DNA of 18,029 bases from CAZHGD01 sp964531735. GTDB taxonomy: Bacteria; Armatimonadota; UBA10988. Shown piece after piece: positions 1 through 8,049 of this stretch (the stretch's first letter is position 1; each line of letters starts with the position of its first letter). The notes below the pieces were generated by a model. That model was not told the DNA's origin. It did not search any database and saw only the letters and a list, made by a program, of their open reading frames with translations. The position numbers and the translations under genes are program-made. The DNA lies in contig CAZHGD010000151.1 of NCBI GenBank assembly GCA_964531735.1, positions 1 through 18,029 on the forward strand, written 5' to 3'.

Positions 1-1242
1 CAGCGCGACACCGCCGCCGACGGCCACGGCCGCGACGGCGCCGGGCGCGGTCAGGTGCAGGCGGTCGCGCCAGCGGCCGAGCAGCACCGGCGCCACCACG
101 CCGCCGCTGAACAGGGCGTAGGCCCACAGCAGCGCGCCGATGATGTCGCCGAGCCGTAGCGCCACCACGGTGGCGGCCAGGCCGACGAGCACCACGGCCC
201 AGCGCGTCCAGCGCACCAGGTCATGCCGCACGGCGCACGCGTCGGCCACCAGCACCGTGCTGGCGGTCAGCAGGCAGGTGGACGCCGACGACATCATCGC
301 GGCCAGGAGCGCCGCGGCCAACCAGCCGGCGGCCCAGGGCGGCAAGCACCCGGCCACCGTGGTCAGCAGCGCCTGCTTCGGCGGCGCCGCGGGGTCGATG
401 GTGCGGGCGATCAGGCCCAGCGTGGCGATGCCGAAGGCAAACGGCACCAGCGCCCCCGCGGTGAGCAGCGCCGCGCGCCGGGCGGTGGCCGGGTCGCGCG
501 CGGACAGCAGCCGGCCGACCAGGTCGGGGCCGACCGTGTAGGGCAGACCGACCACCAGCAGCCAGGTGGCCACCTTACCAGGCGGCATGGCGGCGTTGCT
601 GGGAAAGCGCAGCAGGTCGGCCGGCAGGGCCGTGGCCAGACCGTGCGGACCACCGACGGCGGCGAGGCCGTAGACCAGGGCGACGGCGAAGCCGGCGACC
701 ATCAGCCCCAGTTGCCAGGCGTCGGTACGCAACACCGAGAACTGCCCGCCCATGGCCGTGTAGGCCACCAGCGCCAGCGCGCAGGCGATCGTCCAGCGCT
801 CGCCGTGCCCACCGGCCACCTGGTGCAGCACCGCGCCGGCGCCGACGAGCTGAGCGGCGATCACGCCGAGCCAGGCGAAGGCGATGACGCCCGCCACCAG
901 GCGGCGCACCGCCGGGCCGTACCACTCGCCCAGCAGGCCCGGCAGCGTGTAGGCGCCTTGCCGGCGCATGGTGGCGGCGTAGCCGAAGGCCGACAGCAGC
1001 AGGCCGGCGGTGCCGCTGAGCAGCCACCAGGCCGCCGGCAGCCCGTCGCGCCAGGCGTTGGCGGCCAGGCCGAGGGTGGCCGAGGCGCCGATGATGGTGG
1101 CGGTCAGCGACGCGGCCACCAGCAGCACGCCGCTGCGGCGGCCGGCCACGAAGAAGCCGCTCTGCTCGTCGGCGCGGCGGCGATTAACCACGCCGATCAG
1201 CAGCATCAGCAACAGGTACAGGCCCAGCAGCGGCAGCGTCAT
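1..1242 (-). CDS. Sodium:solute symporter family protein (C-terminus beyond the window)
   Basis: This is an integral membrane transporter of the SSS family, expected to couple import of a small solute to the sodium gradient; the substrate cannot be read from the sequence. The frame is open for 414 codons from an ATG at 1242 to the window edge, so the C-terminus is missing (the family is usually about 480-600 residues). Family signatures are visible. The N-terminal helix is followed by FFVAGRR (residues 30-36), then an SLTATIIGAS stretch at 45-54, YTAMGG near 161-166 followed by TDAWQ, and MMSSAS followed by a Ser/Thr-rich helix at 316-330, the region that carries sodium-site residues in relatives. 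It starts 27 bp after the upstream membrane-protein gene and is probably the last or a late gene of a four-gene minus-strand operon. No strong ribosome binding site precedes the ATG, consistent with coupled translation. In this context it may import sugars or uronates released from the glycan, which is inference. Confidence 0.85.
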   Translation of the reverse strand, partial: MTLPLLGLYLLLMLLIGVVNRRRADEQSGFFVAGRRSGVLLVAASLTATIIGASATLGLAANAWRDGLPAAWWLLSGTAGLLLSAFGYAATMRRQGAYTLPGLLGEWYGPAVRRLVAGVIAFAWLGVIAAQLVGAGAVLHQVAGGHGERWTIACALALVAYTAMGGQFSVLRTDAWQLGLMVAGFAVALVYGLAAVGGPHGLATALPADLLRFPSNAAMPPGKVATWLLVVGLPYTVGPDLVGRLLSARDPATARRAALLTAGALVPFAFGIATLGLIARTIDPAAPPKQALLTTVAGCLPPWAAGWLAAALLAAMMSSASTCLLTASTVLVADACAVRHDLVRWTRWAVVLVGLAATVVALRLGDIIGALLWAYALFSGGVVAPVLLGRWRDRLHLTAPGAVAAVAVGGGVAL

Positions 1243-1269
1243 GCGATTCCCGGCGGGTGTAGGGCTGGC

Positions 1270-3261
1270 TCAGGTGAGCAGAAAGCGGTACGCCGTACCG
1301 GCGAACATGCCCACGATGACCCAGCAGCCGGCGGCCACGAACTCACCCAGGATGAGGCCCAGGAAGAACGGGTAGGCCGCCCGGTAGCCCTTCATGCCGC
1401 TCCAGCGTAGCACGGCCGACTTGCACAGCCAACCCAGGAACAGCGAGAACCAGAGCTGGATCAGCGGCCAACTGGGGCCCATGGCGTAGCCGAGCGGGTG
1501 CAGCGCGAAGCCGACGTAGTGGTTGCGCAGCACGCACAGCGCCAGCATGACGGTCGCCCCGACGCCGGCCGTGGCCAGATCGCTCGGGCGCGGCGCCGGT
1601 GGGCTCGCGAGCTGCGTGGTGAGCAACTGGAACGGCTGCTGCGGCGAGGCGATCATGAACCAGCCGCTCTGGGTCACCGCGCCGTAGCGGTAGGCCGTGT
1701 AGAGCACCGCCGCGTATGACGTGCCGATGGCCAGCAGGATGGCCAGGGCCAGCGGCCCGGTCAGCTTGCGCCGCGGCACACCGGCGCCGTCGGCCAGCCG
1801 GAACGAGTCCATCAGGTACGGCCAGAGCGTCGCGCGCAGGTCGAAGCAATGGACGCGCTCGAAGAACGCCAGCGTGCAGAGCGTCCGCGGCCCGAGCGCG
1901 CCGGCGGTGGTGCCCAGCAGCAGCATGTCCGAGGGGCGGAACGGCGCCTGCACGAAGAGCAGGCCACCTTCGGCGATCATGCGGGTCAGCGTCATGACCA
2001 CCACCAGCAGCAAGACCAGGACCAGCAGGCCGAGACCGAACGGCAGGCCGGCCAGCTTCAGAATGGCGGCGGCGCCGCCGAGGCCGAGCACTACCGCGCC
2101 GACGGCCGCGCGCGCGGGCAGCGGCTCATCCTCCGGCTCCGGCCGGCGCGTGCGCCGCCAGACGTCGGCCAGATGGGGCCGGGCCGCATACCACAGGTAG
2201 CCGAACAGCACGGCGAAGGCGCCGAGCATCTGGAACGCGGCGTAGCGTGGCGTGGCGTAGTTGGGCATGTACTGGACGGTGCCGCCGAGTTGCACGAGGG
2301 CGGCACCTTCGAGCTTGAACACCAGGTAGAAGAACCACAGACTGAAGCTGAAGTCGGTGGGAATCAGGAACGTCAGGCCGATCACCGAGAAGTGGATCCA
2401 CAGCCAGAAGATGCCGAGCTGGTTCCACGGCGGGCTGGCCAGCAGCGGGCCGAGGTCGTAGCGCATCCGCAGTTCGGGCACCGCCGGCAGGTAGGTGTGC
2501 AGGCCGTTGACCAGATGGACCAGCGTCGGCACGGCGAAGCCGACCCAGACCGCCGGGCGCCGCAGGAAGCCCGGGATGACCGCGCCGTCGGACTCGTGTA
2601 CCAGCGCCAGAGGCAGTTGGACCAGCGGGAAGGTCAGCCGCTCGCGGTCGATCCACTGCCGGCGGAGGATCACCGCCAGACCGTAGTAGACGCCGAACAG
2701 CAGCAGCGCCAGCGCCGTCCAGGCCACCAGCGGCACCACCCACGGCTGCCACGGGACCGGTTGCCCCCCGGGCAGGCCCTCGTAGAACTGCCGCAGCAGT
2801 TCGGGACCCGCCGGCCGGAAGCGGTGGGGCAACCAGCGGTAGCAGGCGGGCAGGGCGGTGACGGGTGAGCCCGGCAGGCGGGTCAGGTCGAACGGCACGA
2901 ACCACTGCGGCACGAACCGGTAGAACCAGTTGACCCAAGCGTTCTCCGGCGTGGCGAAGTAGCCGACGCCGACCAGCGTCGGAATGAGGTAGGCGCTCAG
3001 CCCGAAGCTCGGGATGCCGGCGCCGGCCAGCGTCATGGCATAGGCGACGGTCAGCTCGCCGGGTTGCAGCGCCCAGCGACCAGCCACCCAGCGGAGCAGT
3101 GGGTTGAGCAGGCAGGCCAGCACCAGGAAGCAGAAGAACGCGCCGACCGGCAGGTGACAGGCCGCGACCCAGGTACCGTTGAGGCGCAGGTCGCTATAGG
3201 GGGTCACGATGGACAGCGCGACCACCAATGCCGCCCCGAGCGCCACCGCACGGCGAGTCAT
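1270..3261 (-). CDS. DUF6785-like polytopic membrane protein, paralogue A
   Basis: This 663-residue protein is almost entirely hydrophobic helices, so it is an inner-membrane protein with a dozen or more likely transmembrane segments. I recognise it as the DUF6785/DUF6784 type of large membrane protein, which looks distantly like oligopeptide (OPT) transporters; its function is not established. Landmarks shared with the paralogue at 4556-6466 are PGEL..AYAM near residues 67-76, ATPENAW at 103-109, RRQWIDRERLTFPLVQLPLAL at 200-220, FSLWF in the middle, TR.IAEGGL in the second half, and a C-terminal HPLGYAMG followed by FLGLILGEF. The ATG at 3261 has an AGAGG-like site 9 nt upstream. The gene lies between the beta-helix gene (60 bp upstream) and the symporter gene (27 bp downstream). 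A transport role for glycan fragments is inferred from its neighbours only. Confidence 0.75.
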   Translation of the reverse strand: MTRRAVALGAALVVALSIVTPYSDLRLNGTWVAACHLPVGAFFCFLVLACLLNPLLRWVAGRWALQPGELTVAYAMTLAGAGIPSFGLSAYLIPTLVGVGYFATPENAWVNWFYRFVPQWFVPFDLTRLPGSPVTALPACYRWLPHRFRPAGPELLRQFYEGLPGGQPVPWQPWVVPLVAWTALALLLFGVYYGLAVILRRQWIDRERLTFPLVQLPLALVHESDGAVIPGFLRRPAVWVGFAVPTLVHLVNGLHTYLPAVPELRMRYDLGPLLASPPWNQLGIFWLWIHFSVIGLTFLIPTDFSFSLWFFYLVFKLEGAALVQLGGTVQYMPNYATPRYAAFQMLGAFAVLFGYLWYAARPHLADVWRRTRRPEPEDEPLPARAAVGAVVLGLGGAAAILKLAGLPFGLGLLVLVLLLVVVMTLTRMIAEGGLLFVQAPFRPSDMLLLGTTAGALGPRTLCTLAFFERVHCFDLRATLWPYLMDSFRLADGAGVPRRKLTGPLALAILLAIGTSYAAVLYTAYRYGAVTQSGWFMIASPQQPFQLLTTQLASPPAPRPSDLATAGVGATVMLALCVLRNHYVGFALHPLGYAMGPSWPLIQLWFSLFLGWLCKSAVLRWSGMKGYRAAYPFFLGLILGEFVAAGCWVIVGMFAGTAYRFLLT

Positions 3262-3321
3262 CGCGGTCTGCCTCTGGCCACCGCGTTCGCCGGCGGGTGG
3301 CGCGCACCTGCGCCGGGCGGC

Positions 3322-4527
3322 CTAACTGCTCCGCAGGTCCTCCAGGGCCGCGAGGCCCTCGGCGGTGTTGCCGTCCAGCGTCAGGGCCTGCACTTTGGCG
3401 CCGATCCGGATGCCGGCGCGCATGGTGCCGGGCCGCGTACACACCACCCGGTTGCGGCGGAGGACGGTGCCCGAGGCGGCCGCGTTCAGGTCGATGCCGT
3501 AGCCGGGCTCCTCGGCGCTGCCGACGTCCTGAATCAGGTTGTGCTCGATCAGGTTGTCGTGGGCCGCCTGCTCGGGTGGGTCGTCGCGGAAGACCAGGCC
3601 GCCGACCGCGCAGTTGCGGATGGAGTTGCGGCGCATGACGTTGTCGGTGTCGCGGTGGCCGATGCTGCAGCCGACCTGGCAGTCCTCGATCCGGTTGTCC
3701 TCGGCCACCCCGTGCTTGACGCCCCAGCACCAGGACAGGCCGTGCCGCGAGCACTGGCGCACGGTGTTGTTGCGGATGACCGGCCGCTGCGAGCCACTGC
3801 CCGGGTGGATGCCTTGCTCGAGCCCGTCGAAGACGCAGTCCTGCACGGTCAGGTCGTGGACGATCTGGAAGCTCAGGCCATCGCTGTGCATGTTGCCGAC
3901 CTGCACGCGCTCGATCCGCACGTGCTGGCAATCCTGGAAGTACATCGCGGCGCCGTAGTTGCCGTTGAGCGAGGCGCTCTGCTCGCGGTTGCCGTCCAGG
4001 CGCAGATCGGCCACGTAGAGGTCCTCGGCCCAATTCGCCGTGACCAGCGAGTAGAGGGTGGAGGCGGTGGCTTCGTGGCCGAGCCAGTAGTTCCCGATAT
4101 GGGCCGGCGCGTCGAGACCGCGCGCCATGGTGTCGAGCCACAGCGTCTGGCCGTCGATGGCGCGCACCGTGCTGATGGTCACTTGTGGCGACCCGTAGTG
4201 TGGACAGCGCCCGTTGAGCATGATGCCGCCGCCGACGCGGAACGGCCGGGCATCGGCCACGGTGACCCGTGCCTCGTACCAGTCGGTGTCCTCGGTCAGC
4301 GGCACGGTCGCCGAAGGCTCCTTGCGCAGCAAGGTGTCGGCGCCGGCGCCGACCAGCCGTACCCCGCGGCGCAGCCGCACCGAGTTGCCCATCGAGTAGG
4401 TACCCGGCCGCAAGCGGACGGTGCCGCCGCCGCGCGCGGCCACGTACTCAACCGCGGCCTGTATGGCCAGATCGTTGGCGCCCACGAAGTCACCTTCGCT
4501 CGGCCCCACAGTCACGCACATCTGCAT
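3322..4527 (-). CDS. Right-handed parallel beta-helix repeat protein (pectate-lyase-like fold)
   Basis: This 401-residue protein has the repeating pattern of a right-handed parallel beta-helix, as in pectate lyases, NosD-like proteins and many polysaccharide lyases or epimerases. The N-terminus shows the usual entry strand (AIQAAVEYVAARGGGTVRLRPGTY, about residues 21-44). From about residue 150 onward there are regular coils of 20-25 residues with N-N/R turns, such as VIRNNTVRQCSRHGLSW, VAEDNRIEDCQVGCSIG and VMRRNSIRNCAVGGLVF. I cannot assign catalytic residues or a substrate. No signal peptide is visible at the ATG at 4527 or at the alternative ATG two codons later. GGGAG lies 9 nt upstream of the first ATG, which supports it. 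It sits between two paralogous membrane-protein genes in the same operon. It probably acts on, or binds, the polysaccharide handled by this locus; a cytoplasmic location follows if the start is right. Confidence 0.82.
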   Translation of the reverse strand: MQMCVTVGPSEGDFVGANDLAIQAAVEYVAARGGGTVRLRPGTYSMGNSVRLRRGVRLVGAGADTLLRKEPSATVPLTEDTDWYEARVTVADARPFRVGGGIMLNGRCPHYGSPQVTISTVRAIDGQTLWLDTMARGLDAPAHIGNYWLGHEATASTLYSLVTANWAEDLYVADLRLDGNREQSASLNGNYGAAMYFQDCQHVRIERVQVGNMHSDGLSFQIVHDLTVQDCVFDGLEQGIHPGSGSQRPVIRNNTVRQCSRHGLSWCWGVKHGVAEDNRIEDCQVGCSIGHRDTDNVMRRNSIRNCAVGGLVFRDDPPEQAAHDNLIEHNLIQDVGSAEEPGYGIDLNAAASGTVLRRNRVVCTRPGTMRAGIRIGAKVQALTLDGNTAEGLAALEDLRSS

Positions 4528-4555
4528 CGGTTACTGCTCCCATCCACCCCTGCTG

Positions 4556-6466
4556 CTAGATCCAGAAGATCTGGTTGCCGACGCCGCCGGCGAAATGGTC
4601 GATCACGGCCCAGACGAAGTTGGCGGTGAACTGGCCGAGGATCAGACCCAAGGCCACCGGGCGCACCTGGCGGTAGAACTTCAGGCCGCCGTACTTGACC
4701 ACGGCCGCCTTGAGCAGCCAGGCGACCAGACAGGTGAACCACAGTTGGTCCATGATCCAGACGCTGCCGATGGCCCAACCCACCGGATGCAGCGGCCACC
4801 ACCAGAAGGTCTGGCGCGCGACCATCAGGCCGGCCATCACCGCGGCACCGAAGCCGGTCATGGTCAAGCCGAAGCGGTTGATCTCGGTGGGCTTGTTGAG
4901 CAACTGCGCCAGCCACTTGAACGGCTCCTGCGGGCCGGCGATGAAGAACCAACTGTTCATCGTGGCGCCGCCGTAGCGGTAGGCCATGGCCAGCGTGGCC
5001 CAGACACTGGTCACCACGCCCACCACGATGCCCCAGACCATGACCCAGAACAGCGAGCGCCCGCGCAGGCCGCCGGTGTGGAAGAGCTTCAGCGCCGTAC
5101 TCGCCGAGGCCATGACGTAGGTGCGGATGTCCGAGGTGTAGACGTAGGTCAGGGCCAACGCCGCATGGCCGCGCGCGCCGAGCACGCCGCTGCCGAACGT
5201 GCCCACCACCGCGCCCGGCGCGATCAGCGGCGCCACCGCCTCGGCCAGCCCGGCCTCCACCACGACGCGGGTCAGCCCCAGGAAGAACAGCAGCGCCATC
5301 AGCACGAAGTAGCACGCCACGCCGTAGCCGAGGCCGGTCCAGTTGAGCCATAGGCTCATCACCAGCGAGCCGGCCAGCACCGTGAACACGGCGGCCCGGT
5401 AGCTCATCGCCTCGTCGCTGTCGTCGGTCAGGCGCTCGCGCCGGAAGGCGTTGGCCAACACCTGGCGCAGGTGATCGCGGGCCATGTAGAAGATGCCCAC
5501 CACCAGGGCGGCCATGGCGCCCCAGCCGATGTACTTGTAGAGTGCGAACGGGGTGCCGAACGAACCCAGGTTGACGGTGAACTCGTAGCCCACGCGGAGC
5601 ATCATCGACTGGGCCAGGAAGAACACCAGGTTGCAGAACCACAGGCTGAACGAGACATCCAGGTTGACCAGGAAGAAGAAGCCCAGCATCGGGAAGCTGA
5701 GGCGCACCATGCGCGAGCCGTAGGCGCCGAACACCGGGAACGACTGCTCGAGCCGGAACTCGGGCACGGCCGGGAAGTAGAAGTGCAGCCCTTTGCAGAT
5801 GCTCCAGAACACCGGGATCGCGAAGCCGACCCACATCATGCGCTGCTTGAGCAGCGGCTGCTGGGTGTCGACCATGGCCAGCGGGACCTGCGTCAACGGA
5901 TACGCCAGGCGCTCGCGGTCGTCCCACTGCCGCCGGAAGATGACCATCATGGCGGTCATCACCGCATACAGCGCGATCAGCATCGGTGCCCAGACGAGCA
6001 GCACCGGCACCCAGACGGCCCAGTCGATGCGCGCTTGCGGCGCGCCTTCGAAGAAGCGTTTGGCGGCCTCCAGGTCGTGGATGATCACGCCGTGCGGCAG
6101 GCGGTCCCGGAACAGCGTCAGCCAGTGGTTCTCGGGCGTGGCGTAGTAGGCCGGGGTGGCGATGATGGGCAGGATCTGGCTGGCCAGTCCCATCTCGACC
6201 ACCGCCGAGCCGAACAGCAGCATGGCGTAGACGACCAGCAACTCGCCGGGGGTCAGTCGCCAACTGTCCCGCAGGCGCCCGACCAGCGGATTGACCAGGG
6301 CCACCAGCGCGAACAGCAGCGCGGTGGCGCCGGGTGTCGAGAAGTCGAGGGCGAGGTAGGACGCGTGCAGGACATGCACGCAGTAAGGAGCACCCCAACC
6401 CAGGAACGCGGTCGCCAAGGTGCCCACCAGAACGCTGCGCAACGTAACCGCCTGCCGTGTCGCCAC
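4556..6466 (-). CDS. DUF6785-like polytopic membrane protein, paralogue B
   Basis: This is the first gene of the minus-strand operon and a paralogue of the 1270-3261 protein. From a GTG start at 6466 it is 636 residues. I chose this start because VATRQAVTLRSVLVG then aligns with the first residues of the paralogue (MTRRAVALGAALVV) and because GGAG precedes the GTG by 11 nt. The frame stays open further upstream to an ATG at 6655, but that extension is arginine/serine/proline-rich, has no counterpart in the paralogue and overlaps the divergent sulfatase gene. Shared landmarks are PGELLVVYAM (about 73-82), ATPENHW (109-115), RRQWDDRERLAYPLTQVPLAM (178-198), FSLWF, TRVVVEAGL, YRYGGAT..SWFFIAGPQEPF and a C-terminal RPVALGLILGQF. 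It has many membrane helices and no other recognisable domain. It is probably an OPT-like transporter or membrane component of the glycan locus; the substrate is unknown. Confidence 0.75.
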   Translation of the reverse strand: MATRQAVTLRSVLVGTLATAFLGWGAPYCVHVLHASYLALDFSTPGATALLFALVALVNPLVGRLRDSWRLTPGELLVVYAMLLFGSAVVEMGLASQILPIIATPAYYATPENHWLTLFRDRLPHGVIIHDLEAAKRFFEGAPQARIDWAVWVPVLLVWAPMLIALYAVMTAMMVIFRRQWDDRERLAYPLTQVPLAMVDTQQPLLKQRMMWVGFAIPVFWSICKGLHFYFPAVPEFRLEQSFPVFGAYGSRMVRLSFPMLGFFFLVNLDVSFSLWFCNLVFFLAQSMMLRVGYEFTVNLGSFGTPFALYKYIGWGAMAALVVGIFYMARDHLRQVLANAFRRERLTDDSDEAMSYRAAVFTVLAGSLVMSLWLNWTGLGYGVACYFVLMALLFFLGLTRVVVEAGLAEAVAPLIAPGAVVGTFGSGVLGARGHAALALTYVYTSDIRTYVMASASTALKLFHTGGLRGRSLFWVMVWGIVVGVVTSVWATLAMAYRYGGATMNSWFFIAGPQEPFKWLAQLLNKPTEINRFGLTMTGFGAAVMAGLMVARQTFWWWPLHPVGWAIGSVWIMDQLWFTCLVAWLLKAAVVKYGGLKFYRQVRPVALGLILGQFTANFVWAVIDHFAGGVGNQIFWI

Positions 6467-6632
6467 TGGGTCTGCATCTCCAAACCACGCCGCGCGCGCC
6501 CTGGTTGGGCGTGAGCTGACCGACGGGACCGGGCGTCTTTCGCCGGGGCCGCAGCGACACCTCCTGGACGCTCGCGCTCCTGACAGGAGCGTCGCCGGCA
6601 GTGGCGAACAGGGCCGTGGAGCGCTGTCAGCC
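6467..6632. promoter_or_regulatory. Divergent intergenic region between the two glycan-locus operons
   Basis: These 166 bp separate the divergent starts of the DUF6785-like gene (GTG at 6466) and the sulfatase (ATG at 6633), so promoters and operators for both operons should lie here. I could not identify convincing -35/-10 boxes. The clearest element is the 17-bp palindrome at 6575-6591, described separately. The region is somewhat less biased in composition than the flanking genes. No regulator gene adjoins it. Confidence 0.6.
6575..6591. promoter_or_regulatory. 17-bp perfect palindrome, candidate operator
   Basis: CGCTCCTG-A-CAGGAGCG is a perfect inverted repeat with 8-nt arms around one central base. 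It sits 42 bp before the sulfatase ATG and 109 bp before the DUF6785-like start. GACGCTC (6568-6574) and GAGCGTC (6587-6593) form a second, overlapping inverted repeat. The position fits a dimeric repressor or activator site. It could instead form a hairpin in the sulfatase leader transcript. No bound regulator can be named. Confidence 0.4.
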
Positions 6633-8048
6633 ATGCCTGCGGACGACCGACCCAACCTGTTGTTCGTGTTCGCCGATCAGCTTCGCGCCCGCGACCTAGA
6701 CCATCCCGTGCATCCGCTGATCACGCCGGCCTACGATCGCCTCCGCGCCGGTGGCACGCGGGCGCTCAACGCGGTCAGCAACTGCCCGGTCTGCACGCCG
6801 GCGCGCGCCATGCTGCTGACCGGCCTGTTCCCGCTGACCAACCGCGTGATCGTCAACGACCTGCCGTTGCCCGAGGACTCGCTGACCATCGGCGAGGTGC
6901 TGCGCGACGCCGGCTACCGCACCGGCTACATCGGCAAGTGGCACCTCGACGGCGTGCCGCGGCACGGCTTCACGCCGCCGGGCCGGCGCCGGCACGGGTT
7001 CGACTACTGGGCCGTGAGCAACTGCCAGCACGACTACTACCACGGCTACTACTACCGCGACGACCCGCAGCCGATCCACATCGACGGCTACGAGCCGGAA
7101 CACCAGACCACGCTGGCCTGCGACTTCCTGGCCGTCGACGATCCGCGCCCGTTCGCGCTGTTCCTGTCGTGGAGCCCGCCGCACAACCCGTTCGAGCAGG
7201 TGCCGGCCTGGTACCGCGACCTCTATCCGCCGGAGCTGATCGACCTGCTGCCGAACGTGGCGCCGCCGGACCACCAGGCGCTCAATCCGGCCTATCCGGC
7301 GCGGTCGCTCGGGCGTCTGGACGATCCGCGCGAGACCACGGCGCTCTACTACGCCGCCATCAGCGCGCTCGACCTCCAGCTCATGCGGCTGCTCGAAGCG
7401 CTGGAGCAGCACCACCTCACCGAGCGGACGTTGACCGTCTACACCTCGGACCATGGCGAGATGCTCTGGTCTCACGGCCGCGTGCGCAAACAGCAGCCCT
7501 GGGACGAGTCGGTGGGTATCCCGTTCGTGGCGCAGTGGCCAGGCGTGATCCCCGCCGGCGCCGACCGCACGGACTGCTTCTCGATTGTCGACATGGCGCC
7601 GACGCTACTGTCGCTCCTCGGCCTCAGGGTGCCGGCCGGCATGGAGGGCACCGACTGCGCGGCGGCTTTCCGCGGCGAGACGATGGCCGGACCGGCGTCG
7701 TCGTTTATCATGGACCTGCTGCCGGGTGACGAGGCCTGGGTGCAGGCGGTGCCCGAGTGGCGCGGCGTCCGGACCGAGCGCCACACCTACGCGCGGCTGG
7801 CCGACGGTACCCCCTGGGTCTTGTACGACAATCTCAGCGATCCGTACCAGCAGACGAACCTGGCCGGTCAGCCGCAGGCGGCGGCGGTGCAGGCGGCGTT
7901 GGAGACCGAGTTGCAGGGCTGGTTGCAGCGCTGCGGCGATCCGTTCGTCAGCGGGTTCGACCTGCTGCGACAACTCGGCCTGGTCACGCTGTGGAACCTG
8001 CGCGAGCGGGCGCTGCAAGGGGCCAAGGGCCGGTTCCTGGAGGACTGA
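6633..8048 (+). CDS. Sulfatase (arylsulfatase type, formylglycine-dependent)
   Basis: This 471-residue alkaline-phosphatase-superfamily sulfatase should hydrolyse sulfate esters, probably on a glycan. The sulfatase signature C54-T-P-A-R begins in NCPVCTPARAMLLTG, where Cys54 would be converted to formylglycine. Metal and active-site residues are visible: FADQ (D15, Q16), GKWH (K102, H104), SDHGE (D273, H274) and K286 in the HGRVRKQQ segment. The length matches compact bacterial sulfatases. I used the ATG at 6633, which has GGAG 11 nt upstream and places the family start PNLLFVFADQ right after the N-terminus. The frame extends upstream to 6420 but that part looks non-coding. No signal peptide is visible, so the enzyme appears cytoplasmic. 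It is the first gene of a plus-strand operon and ends 1 nt before the adenosyltransferase. No sulfatase-maturing enzyme (FGE or anSME) is encoded in the window. Confidence 0.9.
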   Translation: MPADDRPNLLFVFADQLRARDLDHPVHPLITPAYDRLRAGGTRALNAVSNCPVCTPARAMLLTGLFPLTNRVIVNDLPLPEDSLTIGEVLRDAGYRTGYIGKWHLDGVPRHGFTPPGRRRHGFDYWAVSNCQHDYYHGYYYRDDPQPIHIDGYEPEHQTTLACDFLAVDDPRPFALFLSWSPPHNPFEQVPAWYRDLYPPELIDLLPNVAPPDHQALNPAYPARSLGRLDDPRETTALYYAAISALDLQLMRLLEALEQHHLTERTLTVYTSDHGEMLWSHGRVRKQQPWDESVGIPFVAQWPGVIPAGADRTDCFSIVDMAPTLLSLLGLRVPAGMEGTDCAAAFRGETMAGPASSFIMDLLPGDEAWVQAVPEWRGVRTERHTYARLADGTPWVLYDNLSDPYQQTNLAGQPQAAAVQAALETELQGWLQRCGDPFVSGFDLLRQLGLVTLWNLRERALQGAKGRFLED

Positions 8049-8049
8049 T

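Noticed and set aside
223..1410. Plus-strand open frame of 395 codons at the left end
   Set aside because: The composition is dominated by Gly, Gln, Arg and His. The minus strand there encodes a clear sodium symporter.
4512..6560. Second long minus-strand frame (682 codons) overlapping the DUF6785-like gene in another phase
   Set aside because: It is Arg/Gly/Ala/Pro-rich with no membrane helices, whereas the other frame aligns with the paralogue over its whole length.
6467..6655. N-terminal extension of the DUF6785-like protein to an ATG at 6655
   Set aside because: The extra 63 residues are Arg/Ser/Pro-rich, absent from the paralogue, and overlap the start of the divergent sulfatase.
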